A DNA stretch of 50,876 bases, taken from assembly GCF_021568285.1 (NCBI RefSeq), contig NZ_JAKGTQ010000010.1, positions 1 through 50,876 on the forward strand, read 5' to 3'. Below, one piece after another: positions 34,783 through 44,638 of the stretch; position 1 is the stretch's first letter; every line of letters starts with the position of its first letter. The notes under the pieces were generated by a model. The model did no database searches. It saw only the letters and a program-made list of their open reading frames with translations, and was not told where the DNA came from. The DNA comes from Rheinheimera sp. UJ63. Its GTDB lineage: Bacteria > Pseudomonadota > Gammaproteobacteria > Enterobacterales > Alteromonadaceae. The position numbers and the translations under genes were made by a program.

Positions 34783-37281
34783 TTAGAAGTTATAAGATAC
34801 CCGGCCATACACTAAGCGACCTGAACGTCCGAACGGTGAATAGTTCGAGAACGAGGTGGCGCCTGTGGTATTTAAGTTAATGGGGTTAGCATCTGGATAT
34901 TCATCAAAGATGTTATCAGCACCCACTGCCACGGTCCAACTATCGTTAAAGTCATAGCGGCCTTCCAAATCCATCAAGACTTTCGGGCTTAATGTCAGAT
35001 CAGTAGCTGCCGTAGTGCCCGGTGATAATACCTCACCGTAGCGAGTTGCTTTAAAGGTCGCGCTGAAATTGTCGTAGCTCCAGTTTACTGTGGCGCCAAA
35101 CTTATCTTTAGGCGCACCTTTTTCAAAGGTCAGTACGTTAACGCGACCAAACAAGGTGGGGGCGGGATCAAGTGCTGACAGCTCTGCGGTTACTGGCACG
35201 GCAGTAACTTTCGTTTCGTTGATGTTACCTACCACCGTAAAGCTGAACAAACCAAAATCTTCTGTTGGTGTTGACCAGTTAATAACAACATCCACGCCTT
35301 GTGTTTCGGTATCTACACCATTGATAAAGAAACGACCACCACCGATACCGATAAAGCCTTGCGAGCTTAAATAATCGCGCACGTTCGTTTGGGTTAAGTT
35401 TTCTGATAGCACGATACGATCATCGATATCAATGCGATAACCATCTACCGTGATAGAAACACCGCCCACTTTAAACACGGCACCTAACGAGTAGTTTACT
35501 GACTCTTCAGCATCTAACGGTTTGGCACCTAACGCTTGCGCAACCGGGTTGCTTACCGGGAAAGTCGTGATATCAAAGGGTACACCGTTGATAAAGTTAG
35601 TCGAGGTTGCGGTAAAGTACTGTTGCTGTAACGATGGGGCACGGAAACCGTTTTGTAATGAACCACGAATACCAAAGTCATCGGTAAAATCGTAACGTAA
35701 CGCGGCTTTACCGGTAACATTACTGCCAAAGTCAGAATAATCTTCAGCACGCAGCGCTACTGAGCCCAGCATGTTATCCGTGATATTCGCTTCTAAATCG
35801 ACATAAGCGCCAATAGCACGACGTGTTTCACGCACTTCGTTAGACGGGCGGAAGCCGGGGAACACCTGCGCGCCAGAAGCCGTTGGGTTACCATTTAACA
35901 GTTCGCCGCCATTGCGCCATGAATCAGGTTCACCGGCGAAAATACCGTAACGTTCACGGCGTAATTCTATGCCGGTAGCAATGTTTAACGGCGAAGCTAA
36001 CGCATCGACATTAATTGAGCGCACACCAGATAAGTTAAATACGGTTTGGCCATAACGGAAGCCACCAGCATCAAACTCGGTTTTGCTGGTTGGGCCGATT
36101 GAGCGGTTTAAGGTGTTTTCAATAGTGAAGGCCATACGGTTTTGGCCCCAAACTAAAGACGTATCAACGGTCCACTCGCCTACATCAAATTCATAACCTA
36201 CAGCAGCACTGGCATCCGTCACATCGGGTGCAATAATAGGTAAGAAACCATCTGGGTAGATCGCCAGAATGTTGCGGGAATCGTTGGCTGGGCGATAGAA
36301 ACCGCCTGAACGCGCTTCACGATCTTGGTAGCTTAACCAAGCATAAATTTTACCGTTATCTAAGGTTTTACCAGCATTAGCAAACAAGGTAAATTGCGAT
36401 AACTCAGGCTCACCATACCAAGCACTGAAGCGGTTGAAGTAGGTTTCACGTGTATCATATTGGCCATTGACCAACGGATACTGTTGACGATAATCCCAGC
36501 CGCCACGCTCTGTGCGTTCGGCGTCTTTGTATTCTGCAGATACGGTGAGGAAAGCATCTTTGCCAAGTTCAAAACCACGCCAGCCGCTCAAGGTTAGCGT
36601 TTCACCGTCAGTACGACTACGCTCAAGATTAGCCGGTGCACTCCAAGTGGCGCCTGTTGGGGTTGGTGTTGTTGGCGTGGTGTAGCTGGTTTCACGCCAG
36701 CCATAAGACGAGGTAAAGTTACCGCCTTCACTCGCTTCGCGTAAACGAATGTTTAATACCCCGGCAATGGCATCTGAGCCATACTGGGCTGAAGCACCAT
36801 CACGTAATACTTCAACTGAGTTAATCGCTGCGGTAGGAATGGTATTTAAATCAACAGCAGAAGAGCCACGGCCCACGGTACCGTTTACGTTAACTAAAGC
36901 AGCGGAATGGCGGCGCTTTGAGTTAACTAGCACCAGAGACTGATCTGGCCCTAAACCACGTAAAGTAGCTGGGCGCACGGTATCAGTACCATCGCTTAAG
37001 CCTGGACGCGGAAAGTTAAAAGACGGTAGCACGGTTGATAGTACTTGATTCAGTTCGGTTGAACCTGCGCGGGTTAAATTTTCTGCGCTGATAATATCGA
37101 TTGGCACGGCAGTATCAGACACCGAACGACCGGCAACCCGAGTACCCGTAACAATAATCTGCTCAATTTTTTCTGCTTTTTCATCGTTTTCGCTGGTATT
37201 GCTTTGTTGCGCCATTGTTAGCGGTGTAAACAACGCTAAGGTAATAGCTAACGCAATAGGATGCGGTTTTATTTGGTGCAT
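34783..37281 (-). CDS. TonB-dependent outer-membrane receptor
   Basis: With the ATG at 37281 (AAGGGATAA upstream) the protein is 832 residues with signal peptide MHQIKPHPIALAITLALFTPLTMA; an in-frame extension upstream lacks a ribosome site. A TonB box-like EQIIVTGTRVAG is followed by the plug (SAENLTRAGSTELNQVL, TLRGLGPDQSLVLVNSKRRH, VEVLRDGASAQYGSDAIAGVLNI) and a 22-strand barrel ending in GRVSYNF. The strong NSKRRH and GASAQYGSDAIAG signatures place it among the receptors common in Alteromonadales, but the substrate is unknown. Divergent from metC. No Fur box was seen. Confidence 0.9.
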   Translation of the reverse strand: MHQIKPHPIALAITLALFTPLTMAQQSNTSENDEKAEKIEQIIVTGTRVAGRSVSDTAVPIDIISAENLTRAGSTELNQVLSTVLPSFNFPRPGLSDGTDTVRPATLRGLGPDQSLVLVNSKRRHSAALVNVNGTVGRGSSAVDLNTIPTAAINSVEVLRDGASAQYGSDAIAGVLNIRLREASEGGNFTSSYGWRETSYTTPTTPTPTGATWSAPANLERSRTDGETLTLSGWRGFELGKDAFLTVSAEYKDAERTERGGWDYRQQYPLVNGQYDTRETYFNRFSAWYGEPELSQFTLFANAGKTLDNGKIYAWLSYQDREARSGGFYRPANDSRNILAIYPDGFLPIIAPDVTDASAAVGYEFDVGEWTVDTSLVWGQNRMAFTIENTLNRSIGPTSKTEFDAGGFRYGQTVFNLSGVRSINVDALASPLNIATGIELRRERYGIFAGEPDSWRNGGELLNGNPTASGAQVFPGFRPSNEVRETRRAIGAYVDLEANITDNMLGSVALRAEDYSDFGSNVTGKAALRYDFTDDFGIRGSLQNGFRAPSLQQQYFTATSTNFINGVPFDITTFPVSNPVAQALGAKPLDAEESVNYSLGAVFKVGGVSITVDGYRIDIDDRIVLSENLTQTNVRDYLSSQGFIGIGGGRFFINGVDTETQGVDVVINWSTPTEDFGLFSFTVVGNINETKVTAVPVTAELSALDPAPTLFGRVNVLTFEKGAPKDKFGATVNWSYDNFSATFKATRYGEVLSPGTTAATDLTLSPKVLMDLEGRYDFNDSWTVAVGADNIFDEYPDANPINLNTTGATSFSNYSPFGRSGRLVYGRVSYNF

Positions 37282-37309
37282 GTGAGTTATCCCTTTGTTA
37301 TTTTTATTG

Positions 37310-37338
37310 AATCTAGTTGCTGAACTTGCTGGTGTCAA
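37310..37338 (-). promoter_or_regulatory. Sigma-70 promoter of the TonB-dependent receptor gene
   Basis: Perfect TTGACA (-35, minus strand 37338-37333), a 17-base spacer and TAGATT (-10, 37315-37310), 28 bases before the ATG. Confidence 0.6.
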
Positions 37339-37362
37339 ACGTGTAACAGAATTAAACATTGC

Positions 37363-37390
37363 TTGCAGCGGCAAAATAATGACATAGTAT
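37363..37390 (+). promoter_or_regulatory. Candidate promoter of metC
   Basis: TTGCAG (37363-37368) with a 16-base spacer to TAGTAT (37385-37390); TATAAA at 37388-37393 is an alternative -10. The MetJ operator lies immediately downstream. Confidence 0.4.
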
Positions 37391-37395
37391 AAAGC

Positions 37396-37411
37396 AGACT
37401 TCTAGAAGTCT
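37396..37411 (+). promoter_or_regulatory. MetJ operator: two tandem met boxes before metC
   Basis: AGACTTCT followed directly by AGAAGTCT. Each 8-mer matches the met-box consensus AGACGTCT at 7 of 8 positions, and together they form a perfect 16-base palindrome. The site covers the expected transcription start of metC, the right place for repression by MetJ with S-adenosylmethionine. Confidence 0.75.
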
Positions 37412-37441
37412 TTTCGCCTTTGATTAACGTTGGAGCAATAC

Positions 37442-38611
37442 ATGAAAAAGAATACCCAGTTAATTCATGCAGGTCGTGGCAAAAAGTGGACTGGCAGTGC
37501 GGTTAATCCGCCTATCGTACGTGCTTCAACGATTGTGTTTGAGACCATGGAAGAGCTTAAAAACGCCAGTAAAAATAAAGGTAACGCTGTGCCGTATTAT
37601 GGTCGGCGCGGCACGGCTACACATTTTGCATTTCAAGAAGCCATGTGTGAGTTAGAAGGTGGGGCCGGTTGTGCTTTATATCCTTGCGGTGCCGCAGCAA
37701 TCAGTGGCGCTTTATTGGCGTTTTTAAAAGCAGGCGATCACTTGTTGATGGTCGATACCGCGTATGAGCCAACACGAGGATTATGTGAAAAAGTGCTCGC
37801 CGGTTTAGGGATTGAAACCAGCTATTACGATCCCTTGCTGGGTGCCGAGATTGAGAGCTTAATTCGTCCGAACACTAAGGTGATCTTTTTAGAATCACCA
37901 GGTTCGTTGACCATGGAAGTGCAAGACATACCGGCAATTTGTCAGGTTGCAAAGGCGCATAATATTATCACTATGCTAGATAACACTTGGGCTTCGCCGA
38001 TCCTATGTCGGCCGTTTGAGCTTGGTGTGGATATTTCTATTCAAGCTGCCACCAAATATATCATTGGTCATTCAGATGTGATGTTAGGCACAGCAAGTGC
38101 GAATGAACAGCATTGGCCGCAATTACGTGAGCAGAGTTATTTGTTAGGTTATTGCGCTTCGCCAGATGATGTATATCAAGCTAGCCGTGGTTTGCGTACA
38201 TTGGGCGTGCGTTTAAAGCAACACGAAAAAAATGCTTTAGAAGTGGCAGAGTGGTTAGCACAGCGTCCAGAAGTTGAAACAGTGCGCCATCCTGCTTTTC
38301 CTGAGCATCCAGGGCATCTGTTTTTTCAGCGCGACTTCAACGGTAGCAATGGTTTGTTTTCTTTTGTATTGAAACAGGGCAGTGCTGCGCAGGTGCAAGC
38401 CTTTATTGAAGGTATGCAGCATTTTAAAATGGGTTTCTCATGGGGCGGCTATGAGAGCTTGATTACTGCGGTGCCTAATGTGCAAGCGCTTCGTTCGGTG
38501 ACTCATTGGCCCTATGCTGGGCCTTTATTGCGCTTACATATTGGTTTGGAAGATCCAGAAGATTTATTGGCTGATCTGGAACAGGCATTTGCGCGAATGG
38601 CGTTGGCTTAA
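37442..38611 (+). CDS. metC: Cystathionine beta-lyase MetC
   Basis: MetC splits cystathionine into homocysteine, pyruvate and ammonia in methionine synthesis. The 389-residue PLP enzyme of the Cys/Met metabolism family has YYGRRGTATHFAFQEAM at 52-68, LYPCGAAAISGAL (Cys at the position typical of MetC), FLESPGSLTMEVQDIP, the PLP lysine Lys205 in QAATKYIIGHSD, and GFSWGGYESLI near the end; these favour beta-lyase over MetB. The ATG at 37442 follows GGAG by 8 bases; a TTG at 37430 has nothing better. The MetJ operator upstream supports the identification. Confidence 0.93.
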   Translation: MKKNTQLIHAGRGKKWTGSAVNPPIVRASTIVFETMEELKNASKNKGNAVPYYGRRGTATHFAFQEAMCELEGGAGCALYPCGAAAISGALLAFLKAGDHLLMVDTAYEPTRGLCEKVLAGLGIETSYYDPLLGAEIESLIRPNTKVIFLESPGSLTMEVQDIPAICQVAKAHNIITMLDNTWASPILCRPFELGVDISIQAATKYIIGHSDVMLGTASANEQHWPQLREQSYLLGYCASPDDVYQASRGLRTLGVRLKQHEKNALEVAEWLAQRPEVETVRHPAFPEHPGHLFFQRDFNGSNGLFSFVLKQGSAAQVQAFIEGMQHFKMGFSWGGYESLITAVPNVQALRSVTHWPYAGPLLRLHIGLEDPEDLLADLEQAFARMALA

Positions 38612-38799
38612 ACTTACACCTCAATACTCTGCTTTGGTGCGCTCGGTGTGTAAAGAGCCTGACAAACGTTTAAAGGCAGCGTTAGTTTAACAGCAACGCA
38701 AGTAGCACGTTATATTACCGCTGCCTGATGTAAATACCCCAATATCGGCTATAGTTAAGTATTGATTTGCAAAGTGATTCTATAGTTGAAGGGTATCAA

Positions 38800-40104
38800 T
38801 TGAATTTATCGCTCATTAATGCCGCTTCCTTAATTAATAATCTGCATGCGGGTGTGGTGGTGCACGCGGCAGATACCGCTGTGTTATTCGCCAATCCGGC
38901 TGCGCTGAAGATGTTACGACTAACAGAGACGCAAATGATTGGTAAAGATGCGTTAGACCCGCATTGGCACTTTTTAGACAGCTACCGCAGCATCATGCCA
39001 TATGAAGCTTTCCCAGTTAACCGCGTTATAGCTACTGGCCAACCCGTATCAAACCTTGAGGTCGGTATTACCGATAGCTCTTCTAAGCGGGTGACCTGGG
39101 TTTTGTGTAATGCTTACCCCGAGTATGATGAGCAGCAGCATCTCAGCCATATCGTCGTCACCTTTATTGATACCACGCGTAGTAAGCGCAATATTCCTTT
39201 TCAAGATGTGGTGGAATTAGCCAGTGACTTAGTCTTAGTGTTAGATGCTAAAGACGACATTGCCGGTGGCCCGAAAATCATTTATGCCAACCAAGCATTA
39301 ACTCGAATTACCGGTTATCAAAAAGCCGAAGTTTATGGACAACCCCATACCATGTTTGATGGTATCGATACCGATCCGAACAGCCGTGCCGACATTGCAG
39401 CGGCCATGCAAAATCGCGTTGCAGTGCAAGCGCAGTTGTTGAATTACACAAAACTAGGCGAACCGCTTTGGTTCGATTTAAATATTGTGCCTTTATGTAA
39501 CGATGTGGGTGACGTGGTCTATTTTGCTGCGATTGAAAAAGATATCACTACCCTTAAATCGAAAGAGGCCCAATTGCGTGAATTAGCCACGCGCGATCCG
39601 TTAACGAAGTTATTGAACCGCCGAGGTTTTACTGCCGTAGCCCGCGAAGCACTTAAGCTGGCTGAACGGCAAAAAAGTGCGGTAACTTGCGGCATGGTAG
39701 ACATTGATTTCTTTAAAAAAATAAACGATCAATATGGTCACGAGGTCGGTGATCTGGCGTTAAGTCATTTCGCTAGCATAATGCGCAGTTGTTTCCGCTC
39801 CAGTGATATTATCAGTCGAGTCGGCGGTGAAGAGTTCTGCATTTTACTGACCGAATGCTCACAGGCCGATGCGCTGCAGTTGTTGGAATATTTTAGAGTG
39901 CAGCTTGCTGCCACACCTCTAGTGATGCACGATCAGCAACGGATTAGCATCACAACCAGTATTGGTGTCAGTAGCAATGACGGTAAGCACCGCGCATTGC
40001 TTGAGCTGATGAAAACGGCCGACCAAGCGCTATATCAAGCCAAAAGCAATGGCCGCAATCGCACCGAACTGTTTAGCAGTACAAAGGCAGAAGAAGCCGG
40101 TTGA
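38800..40104 (+). CDS. PAS-PAS-GGDEF diguanylate cyclase
   Basis: The protein has two PAS domains (about 10-130: AGVVVHAADTAVLFANPAAL; about 140-255: LVLVLDAKDDIAGGPKIIYANQALTRITGY) and a C-terminal GGDEF domain with RDPLTKLLNRRGF, active-site GGEEF at 342-346 and an RSSD inhibitory site five residues before it, so it should make c-di-GMP under product feedback. The second PAS resembles LOV/PAS domains but lacks the NCRFLQ cysteine motif. There is no membrane segment. The start is uncertain: TTG at 38800 follows GAAGGG at 6 bases and is preferred, while TTG at 38767 would add 11 residues. Confidence 0.85.
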   Translation: MNLSLINAASLINNLHAGVVVHAADTAVLFANPAALKMLRLTETQMIGKDALDPHWHFLDSYRSIMPYEAFPVNRVIATGQPVSNLEVGITDSSSKRVTWVLCNAYPEYDEQQHLSHIVVTFIDTTRSKRNIPFQDVVELASDLVLVLDAKDDIAGGPKIIYANQALTRITGYQKAEVYGQPHTMFDGIDTDPNSRADIAAAMQNRVAVQAQLLNYTKLGEPLWFDLNIVPLCNDVGDVVYFAAIEKDITTLKSKEAQLRELATRDPLTKLLNRRGFTAVAREALKLAERQKSAVTCGMVDIDFFKKINDQYGHEVGDLALSHFASIMRSCFRSSDIISRVGGEEFCILLTECSQADALQLLEYFRVQLAATPLVMHDQQRISITTSIGVSSNDGKHRALLELMKTADQALYQAKSNGRNRTELFSSTKAEEAG

Positions 40105-40167
40105 CTATGCTGTGCTGCCCGAAAGGAGTTATCTTAGCCACTGCAACGCTATAACGTTCGCAATGCA

Positions 40168-40195
40168 TTGACCTGTTCTATGGTTCTTCTACAAT
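40168..40195 (+). promoter_or_regulatory. Promoter of the sodium channel gene
   Basis: TTGACC (5/6), a 16-base spacer and TACAAT (5/6), 27 bases before the ATG. Confidence 0.65.
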
Positions 40196-40222
40196 AGCGC
40201 CCTGATCTTTATGGAGGCTGTT

Positions 40223-41068
40223 ATGACAGAAGTTACCCGCTCAGCAGGCGTCAGCATGCAGCAACAGGTTGCGACCTGGTTAAATAAAAATCTGGTGCAA
40301 CGCACCTTACTGGCATTGATCTTAATTAATGCGGCAATTTTAGGTTTAGAAACATCCAGTGCAGTGATGGCCGCATTTGGCCAACCATTAATGCTGCTCG
40401 ACAAGTTTATTCTTGCTGTCTTTGTCATCGAAATTGCGCTGCGCATTTACGCTCATCGTTTGGCGTTTTTTAAAGATGCCTGGAGTTTATTTGATTTTAC
40501 CGTAGTGGCCATTGCCTTAGTGCCAGCCAGCGGGCCTTTTGCGGTATTACGCGCCCTTCGCGTATTACGGGTACTTCGTGTACTAACCTTTGTACCGTCG
40601 ATGAAGAAAATTGTTGGCGCTTTAGTGCAATCGTTAAACGGTATGTTGTCGATTGCGATGGTGCTGGGCTTGGTGTACTACGTGTCTGCGGTCATGGCAA
40701 CGAAGCTTTTTGGTGAAGCCTTCCCTGAGTGGTTCGGCAGCCTTGGTGCCACCTTATATACGTTATTTCAGGTGATGACGCTAGAAAGCTGGTCGATGGG
40801 GATCTCGCGGCCGGTGATGGAACAGTTCCCCTATGCTTGGGCGTTCTTTGTGCCTTTTATTCTGATCGCCACTTTTACTATGTTGAACTTGTTTATTGCC
40901 GTGATCGTCAATGCCGTACAAAGCATGCATGATGAAGAGCACAAAGACGAAATCGATGCCAAACAGCAATTACAACACGATCTCGTGGCGCAGATGCAGC
41001 AGTTGCAGGCAGAGTTAGCGGCGTTACGCGCGCAGCTGCCGCCTGCAGCTAAATCGGATCAAGGTTGA
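40223..41068 (+). CDS. Bacterial voltage-gated sodium channel (BacNav/NaChBac family)
   Basis: This 281-residue six-helix channel subunit should form a homotetramer in the inner membrane. The voltage sensor S4 carries four arginines at three-residue spacing (Arg110, 113, 116, 119 in VLRALRVLRVLRVL). The selectivity filter TLESWSM (186-192) is the same as in the well-studied NavAb and gives Na+ selectivity; the preceding YTLFQV and following GISRPVMEQFPYAW also match. S6 runs to about 235, followed by an acidic neck and a C-terminal coiled coil (about 245-272) typical of BacNav tetramers. The ATG at 40223 has GGAGG 5 bases upstream; an ATG at 40211 lacks one. Its 3' end overlaps the convergent gene by 10 bases. 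Confidence 0.93.
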   Translation: MTEVTRSAGVSMQQQVATWLNKNLVQRTLLALILINAAILGLETSSAVMAAFGQPLMLLDKFILAVFVIEIALRIYAHRLAFFKDAWSLFDFTVVAIALVPASGPFAVLRALRVLRVLRVLTFVPSMKKIVGALVQSLNGMLSIAMVLGLVYYVSAVMATKLFGEAFPEWFGSLGATLYTLFQVMTLESWSMGISRPVMEQFPYAWAFFVPFILIATFTMLNLFIAVIVNAVQSMHDEEHKDEIDAKQQLQHDLVAQMQQLQAELAALRAQLPPAAKSDQG

Positions 41069-41769
41069 TGCATAAAGGTGTCGAGTTCTTGGCCTGTCAG
41101 CTTGCTAATACTGCTAAACATAAACCACATTGCAAAAAATAATACCAACATACTGGGCAAAACGATAACGGGGTAACTTAGCCACGTCATCGTGCCCAGC
41201 TCTTCATTAAAGGCGGTGCTGCCAGGAGGGCTAACCAAGATCACCTTGGCCAAAATATAATTAAGTACCGACGATAAAAAGAACGAGCTCGCCACTAAAT
41301 AACCGGCTATTGCCATTTTCTTTTCAAATTGTGCGCGTTGTTGTTGTGCATCCAAGGCCGCATAAAGCTTATCGTTATCCAACAACTCGCCATTCAATAA
41401 AAACTTTTTCACCAACGGATAGGGTGTGTATTGGCTAATCAAAACCGCTAAGCCTAAAGCGCCGGGGATCGCGGCTTCTTTAATGGCGATATACGCGGCA
41501 TCAAGTTGCAGTAGAGCAATACCGCCAGTTAGTAACACACTGATCACACCGAGCACCGAAAAGAAATTAACCTTACCGGCTTGGCGTAAATCCCAAATAC
41601 CAAAACCAATAGGAAAAGCCAGTGCAACCACAATGCCCCAGACGGGGCCAAGGTATTCTTCACCGCTGAATTTACTCAGGATAATCGCAGGGATCACCAC
41701 GTTTAGCAGTAGGTTACTGATGAGGCCTGTCGATTTTTTTGCTGGGGTAGGACGTGTTTCCGAAGTCAT
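41059..41769 (-). CDS. VC0807-like multi-pass membrane protein
   Basis: The 236-residue inner-membrane protein has about six hydrophobic segments (for example LISNLLLNVVIPAIILSKF, WGIVVALAFPIGFGIWDLRQ, FFSVLGVISVLLTGGIALL, EAAIPGALGLAVLIS, GYLVASSFFLSSVLNYILA, YPVIVLPSMLVLFFAMWFMF). The pattern fits the VC0807 family, widespread in marine gammaproteobacteria and of unknown function, sometimes loosely labelled a transporter. The ATG at 41769 is chosen; a longer frame from TTG at 41883 adds a non-hydrophobic leader. It converges on the sodium channel gene; any functional link is unproven. Confidence 0.75.
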   Translation of the reverse strand: MTSETRPTPAKKSTGLISNLLLNVVIPAIILSKFSGEEYLGPVWGIVVALAFPIGFGIWDLRQAGKVNFFSVLGVISVLLTGGIALLQLDAAYIAIKEAAIPGALGLAVLISQYTPYPLVKKFLLNGELLDNDKLYAALDAQQQRAQFEKKMAIAGYLVASSFFLSSVLNYILAKVILVSPPGSTAFNEELGTMTWLSYPVIVLPSMLVLFFAMWFMFSSISKLTGQELDTFMHQP

Positions 41770-41932
41770 AAGATGCCGTATTAAAAGTCGTAAAATACCG
41801 TTAAGCGCAGTATAGCAAGAACCCAAGTTATCGCCTATGCACAGTTGTTGCCCAGTTGGTAAGCAATCATAGTTGAGTACCAACGCAGAACAGGCTAGGG
41901 TGTATTAATTCTAAACGCAGTGGAGCACTGAA

Positions 41933-44563
41933 ATGGATCAATACGCCGCCCTTAGGGCGAATGTCGGGTTATTAGGTACGGAGTTGGGTGAGACCTTACG
42001 CCAGCATCTTGGTGATGCGGTATTGGCACGAGTGGAAGAGATCCGCCAGCTGTCTAAAGAAGCGCGCCAAGGCAATAGCCAGCAAGCCGAGCAGCTACGC
42101 CAAGTACTCACGGCACTCAGTGATGATGAATTACTGCCAGTCGCTCGGGCTTTCGCGCAGTTTTTAAATTTAGCTAACCTCGCCGAGCAACATTTTAGTA
42201 TCAGCGCGGCAGGGCGCAGCAGCATTGAAAAACCGGAACCGTTAACGGAGTTGTTTCAGCGCTTAAAAGACACCGCTATCGCCAAGGGCGACATTCAACA
42301 AGCCGTACGTGAGTTATCCATTGAGTTGGTGCTAACGGCGCATCCTACTGAAGTGGCGCGGCGTACCCTGATTCATAAACTGACCGAAATTGCCGCCTGC
42401 TTAGCGCAGTTAGAGCATCCGCAAACCGACTGGCAACAGCAACAGTTACAATTACGTTTAACCGAATTAATTAGCCAAGCTTGGCATACCAATGAAATTC
42501 GTGAGCAGCGGCCAACCCCGGTTGATGAAGCGAAATCGGGCTTTGCAGTCATTGAAAGTTCGTTGTGGCAAGCCATCCCTGACTTTTTACGTGAACTTGA
42601 TGCCGATTTACGTCGTGATCTTGGCACCGGCTTACCGCTTGATGCCGCACCCGTGCGTTTTTCTTCTTGGATGGGCGGCGATCGCGATGGTAATCCTTTT
42701 GTTACCTCCAAAGTAACCCGTCAGGTGTTATTACTGAGTCGCTGGAAAGCGGCAGATTTGTTTATTCGGGACTTAGATTTACTGTCTACCGAGTTATCGA
42801 TGAATACGGGCTCTGCGGCGCTACTCGACGCCAGTGAGCAGGCTTCTGAACCCTATCGTGCGGTACTTAACAAGTTACGCCAACAACTGATCATCACCCG
42901 AGATTGGTTAACTGAAGCGTTAAAACATGATCGCTTACAGCGGCCGGCTGATTTAATTTGGCATAACCAGCAGTTGCTTGAGCCGTTATTACTGTGCTTT
43001 GAATCATTACAGCAAAGTGGCATGCAATTAATTGCGCAAGGCCGCTTAACTGATACGCTGCGCCGCGCCTATGCTTTTGGCTTAACGTTATTGAAATTAG
43101 ATATTCGCCAAGATGCCGCGCGTCATGCCGATGTCTTTGCCGAGCTCACCCGTTACTTAGGCTTAGGTGATTATAGCGCTTGGACTGAAACGGATCGGCA
43201 AGCATTTTTATTGCGAGAACTGGCAAATAAACGGCCGTTATTTCCGAAAAACTGGCAACCCTCAGCCGACGTTCAAGAAGTGCTGGATACCTGCGATATC
43301 GTGGCGCGCCATGGTAACGAAGCACTCAGTACCTATGTGATCTCAATGGCGGGTAAACCTTCCGATGTGTTGGCAGTACAATTACTGTTGCAAGAAGCCG
43401 GTAGTAGCTTTGCTATGCCAGTCGCACCGCTGTTTGAAACCTTAAGTGATTTACAAAACGCGCCCGATTGTATGCGGCAATTGCTCAGTATTGATTGGTA
43501 TCGCGGCTATATTAATGGTCGTCAAGAGGTGATGATCGGTTACTCTGACTCGGCTAAAGATGCCGGTGTGTTCGCGGCCGCGTGGGCACAATACAGTGCG
43601 CAAGAAGCGCTAGTGAAGCTGAGTAAAGATTATGGCGTGAAGCTAACGCTGTTTCACGGCCGTGGCGGTACTATCGGCCGTGGCGGCGGCCCTGCACATG
43701 CGGCGATTTTATCGCAGCCGCCGGGTTCGTTAGCTGGGGGGTTGCGCGTGACCGAGCAAGGCGAGATGATCCGCTTTAAGTTTGGTTTGCCCGAGCTAGC
43801 CATCCGTAGCTTGGCTCTGTATGCCAGCGCGGTATTAGAAGGCATGTTGTTACCACCGCCGGTACCAAAAGAAAGCTGGCGCAGCCTGATGAGTAAGCTA
43901 GCCGATGATTCTTGTAACGCCTATCGGGCCGTCGTGCGACACAATAAAGATTTTGTGCCGTATTTCCGTGCCGCCACGCCAGAGCAAGAATTAGGTAAGT
44001 TGCCATTGGGTAGCCGACCCGCTAAACGTAACCCGACCGGTGGCGTTGAAAGCTTACGAGCGATCCCGTGGATTTTTGCGTGGTCACAAAATCGTTTAAT
44101 GCTGCCCGCTTGGTTGGGTGCCGGCAATGCATTAGCCTTGGCAGTTGAGGCTGGGCAAACCGATTTACTGAACGAAATGCAGCAAGAGTGGCCATTTTTT
44201 GCGACGCGGTTGTCGATGCTGGAAATGGTGTTTTTAAAAGCCGATCCAGAAATTGCTGCCTATTATGATCAGGTGTTAGTGCCTAAAGAGCTGCAACACC
44301 TTGGCGTTGAGTTGCGGCAGCAACTGGCGGCGGATCGCGAGTTACTGTTAAAGTTGATCCACAGTGATACGTTGATGGCCAAAGAAGGCTGGATCCGTGA
44401 GTCGATAATGCTGCGTAATACCTATGTCGATCCGCTGCATATTTTACAAGTGGAGCTACTAAAACGCTCTCGGCACGATCCGGAGAAAATCAGTGCGCAA
44501 AGTAATCGGGCGCTGATGGTCACTATCGCCGGTATCGCGGCAGGGATGCGTAACTCGGGTTAA
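41933..44563 (+). CDS. ppc: Phosphoenolpyruvate carboxylase Ppc
   Basis: Ppc carboxylates PEP with bicarbonate to oxaloacetate, refilling the TCA cycle. The 876-residue protein (E. coli 883) has the catalytic His137 in [13 protein letters not shown], the PEP-binding [23 protein letters not shown], the glycine-rich [14 protein letters not shown] and the C-terminal MRNSG (usually RNTG), where the terminal residues bind the allosteric inhibitor aspartate. The ATG is preceded by GGAG at 9 bases. A strong two-way terminator follows. Confidence 0.97.
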   Translation: MDQYAALRANVGLLGTELGETLRQHLGDAVLARVEEIRQLSKEARQGNSQQAEQLRQVLTALSDDELLPVARAFAQFLNLANLAEQHFSISAAGRSSIEKPEPLTELFQRLKDTAIAKGDIQQAVRELSIELVLTAHPTEVARRTLIHKLTEIAACLAQLEHPQTDWQQQQLQLRLTELISQAWHTNEIREQRPTPVDEAKSGFAVIESSLWQAIPDFLRELDADLRRDLGTGLPLDAAPVRFSSWMGGDRDGNPFVTSKVTRQVLLLSRWKAADLFIRDLDLLSTELSMNTGSAALLDASEQASEPYRAVLNKLRQQLIITRDWLTEALKHDRLQRPADLIWHNQQLLEPLLLCFESLQQSGMQLIAQGRLTDTLRRAYAFGLTLLKLDIRQDAARHADVFAELTRYLGLGDYSAWTETDRQAFLLRELANKRPLFPKNWQPSADVQEVLDTCDIVARHGNEALSTYVISMAGKPSDVLAVQLLLQEAGSSFAMPVAPLFETLSDLQNAPDCMRQLLSIDWYRGYINGRQEVMIGYSDSAKDAGVFAAAWAQYSAQEALVKLSKDYGVKLTLFHGRGGTIGRGGGPAHAAILSQPPGSLAGGLRVTEQGEMIRFKFGLPELAIRSLALYASAVLEGMLLPPPVPKESWRSLMSKLADDSCNAYRAVVRHNKDFVPYFRAATPEQELGKLPLGSRPAKRNPTGGVESLRAIPWIFAWSQNRLMLPAWLGAGNALALAVEAGQTDLLNEMQQEWPFFATRLSMLEMVFLKADPEIAAYYDQVLVPKELQHLGVELRQQLAADRELLLKLIHSDTLMAKEGWIRESIMLRNTYVDPLHILQVELLKRSRHDPEKISAQSNRALMVTIAGIAAGMRNSG

Positions 44564-44580
44564 GCACGGTGTGTTAATAA

Positions 44581-44614
44581 AAAAACCGGCAAGCTTGGGC
44601 GTGCCGGTTTTTTT
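44581..44614. terminator. Bidirectional terminator between ppc and gloA2/yaeR
   Basis: Stem ACCGGCA / TGCCGGT with a 10-base loop, flanked by A and T runs on both sides, so it can end both the ppc transcript and the convergent minus-strand operon. Confidence 0.9.
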
Positions 44615-44638
44615 GTATCCAATATAACGAAGATGTCT

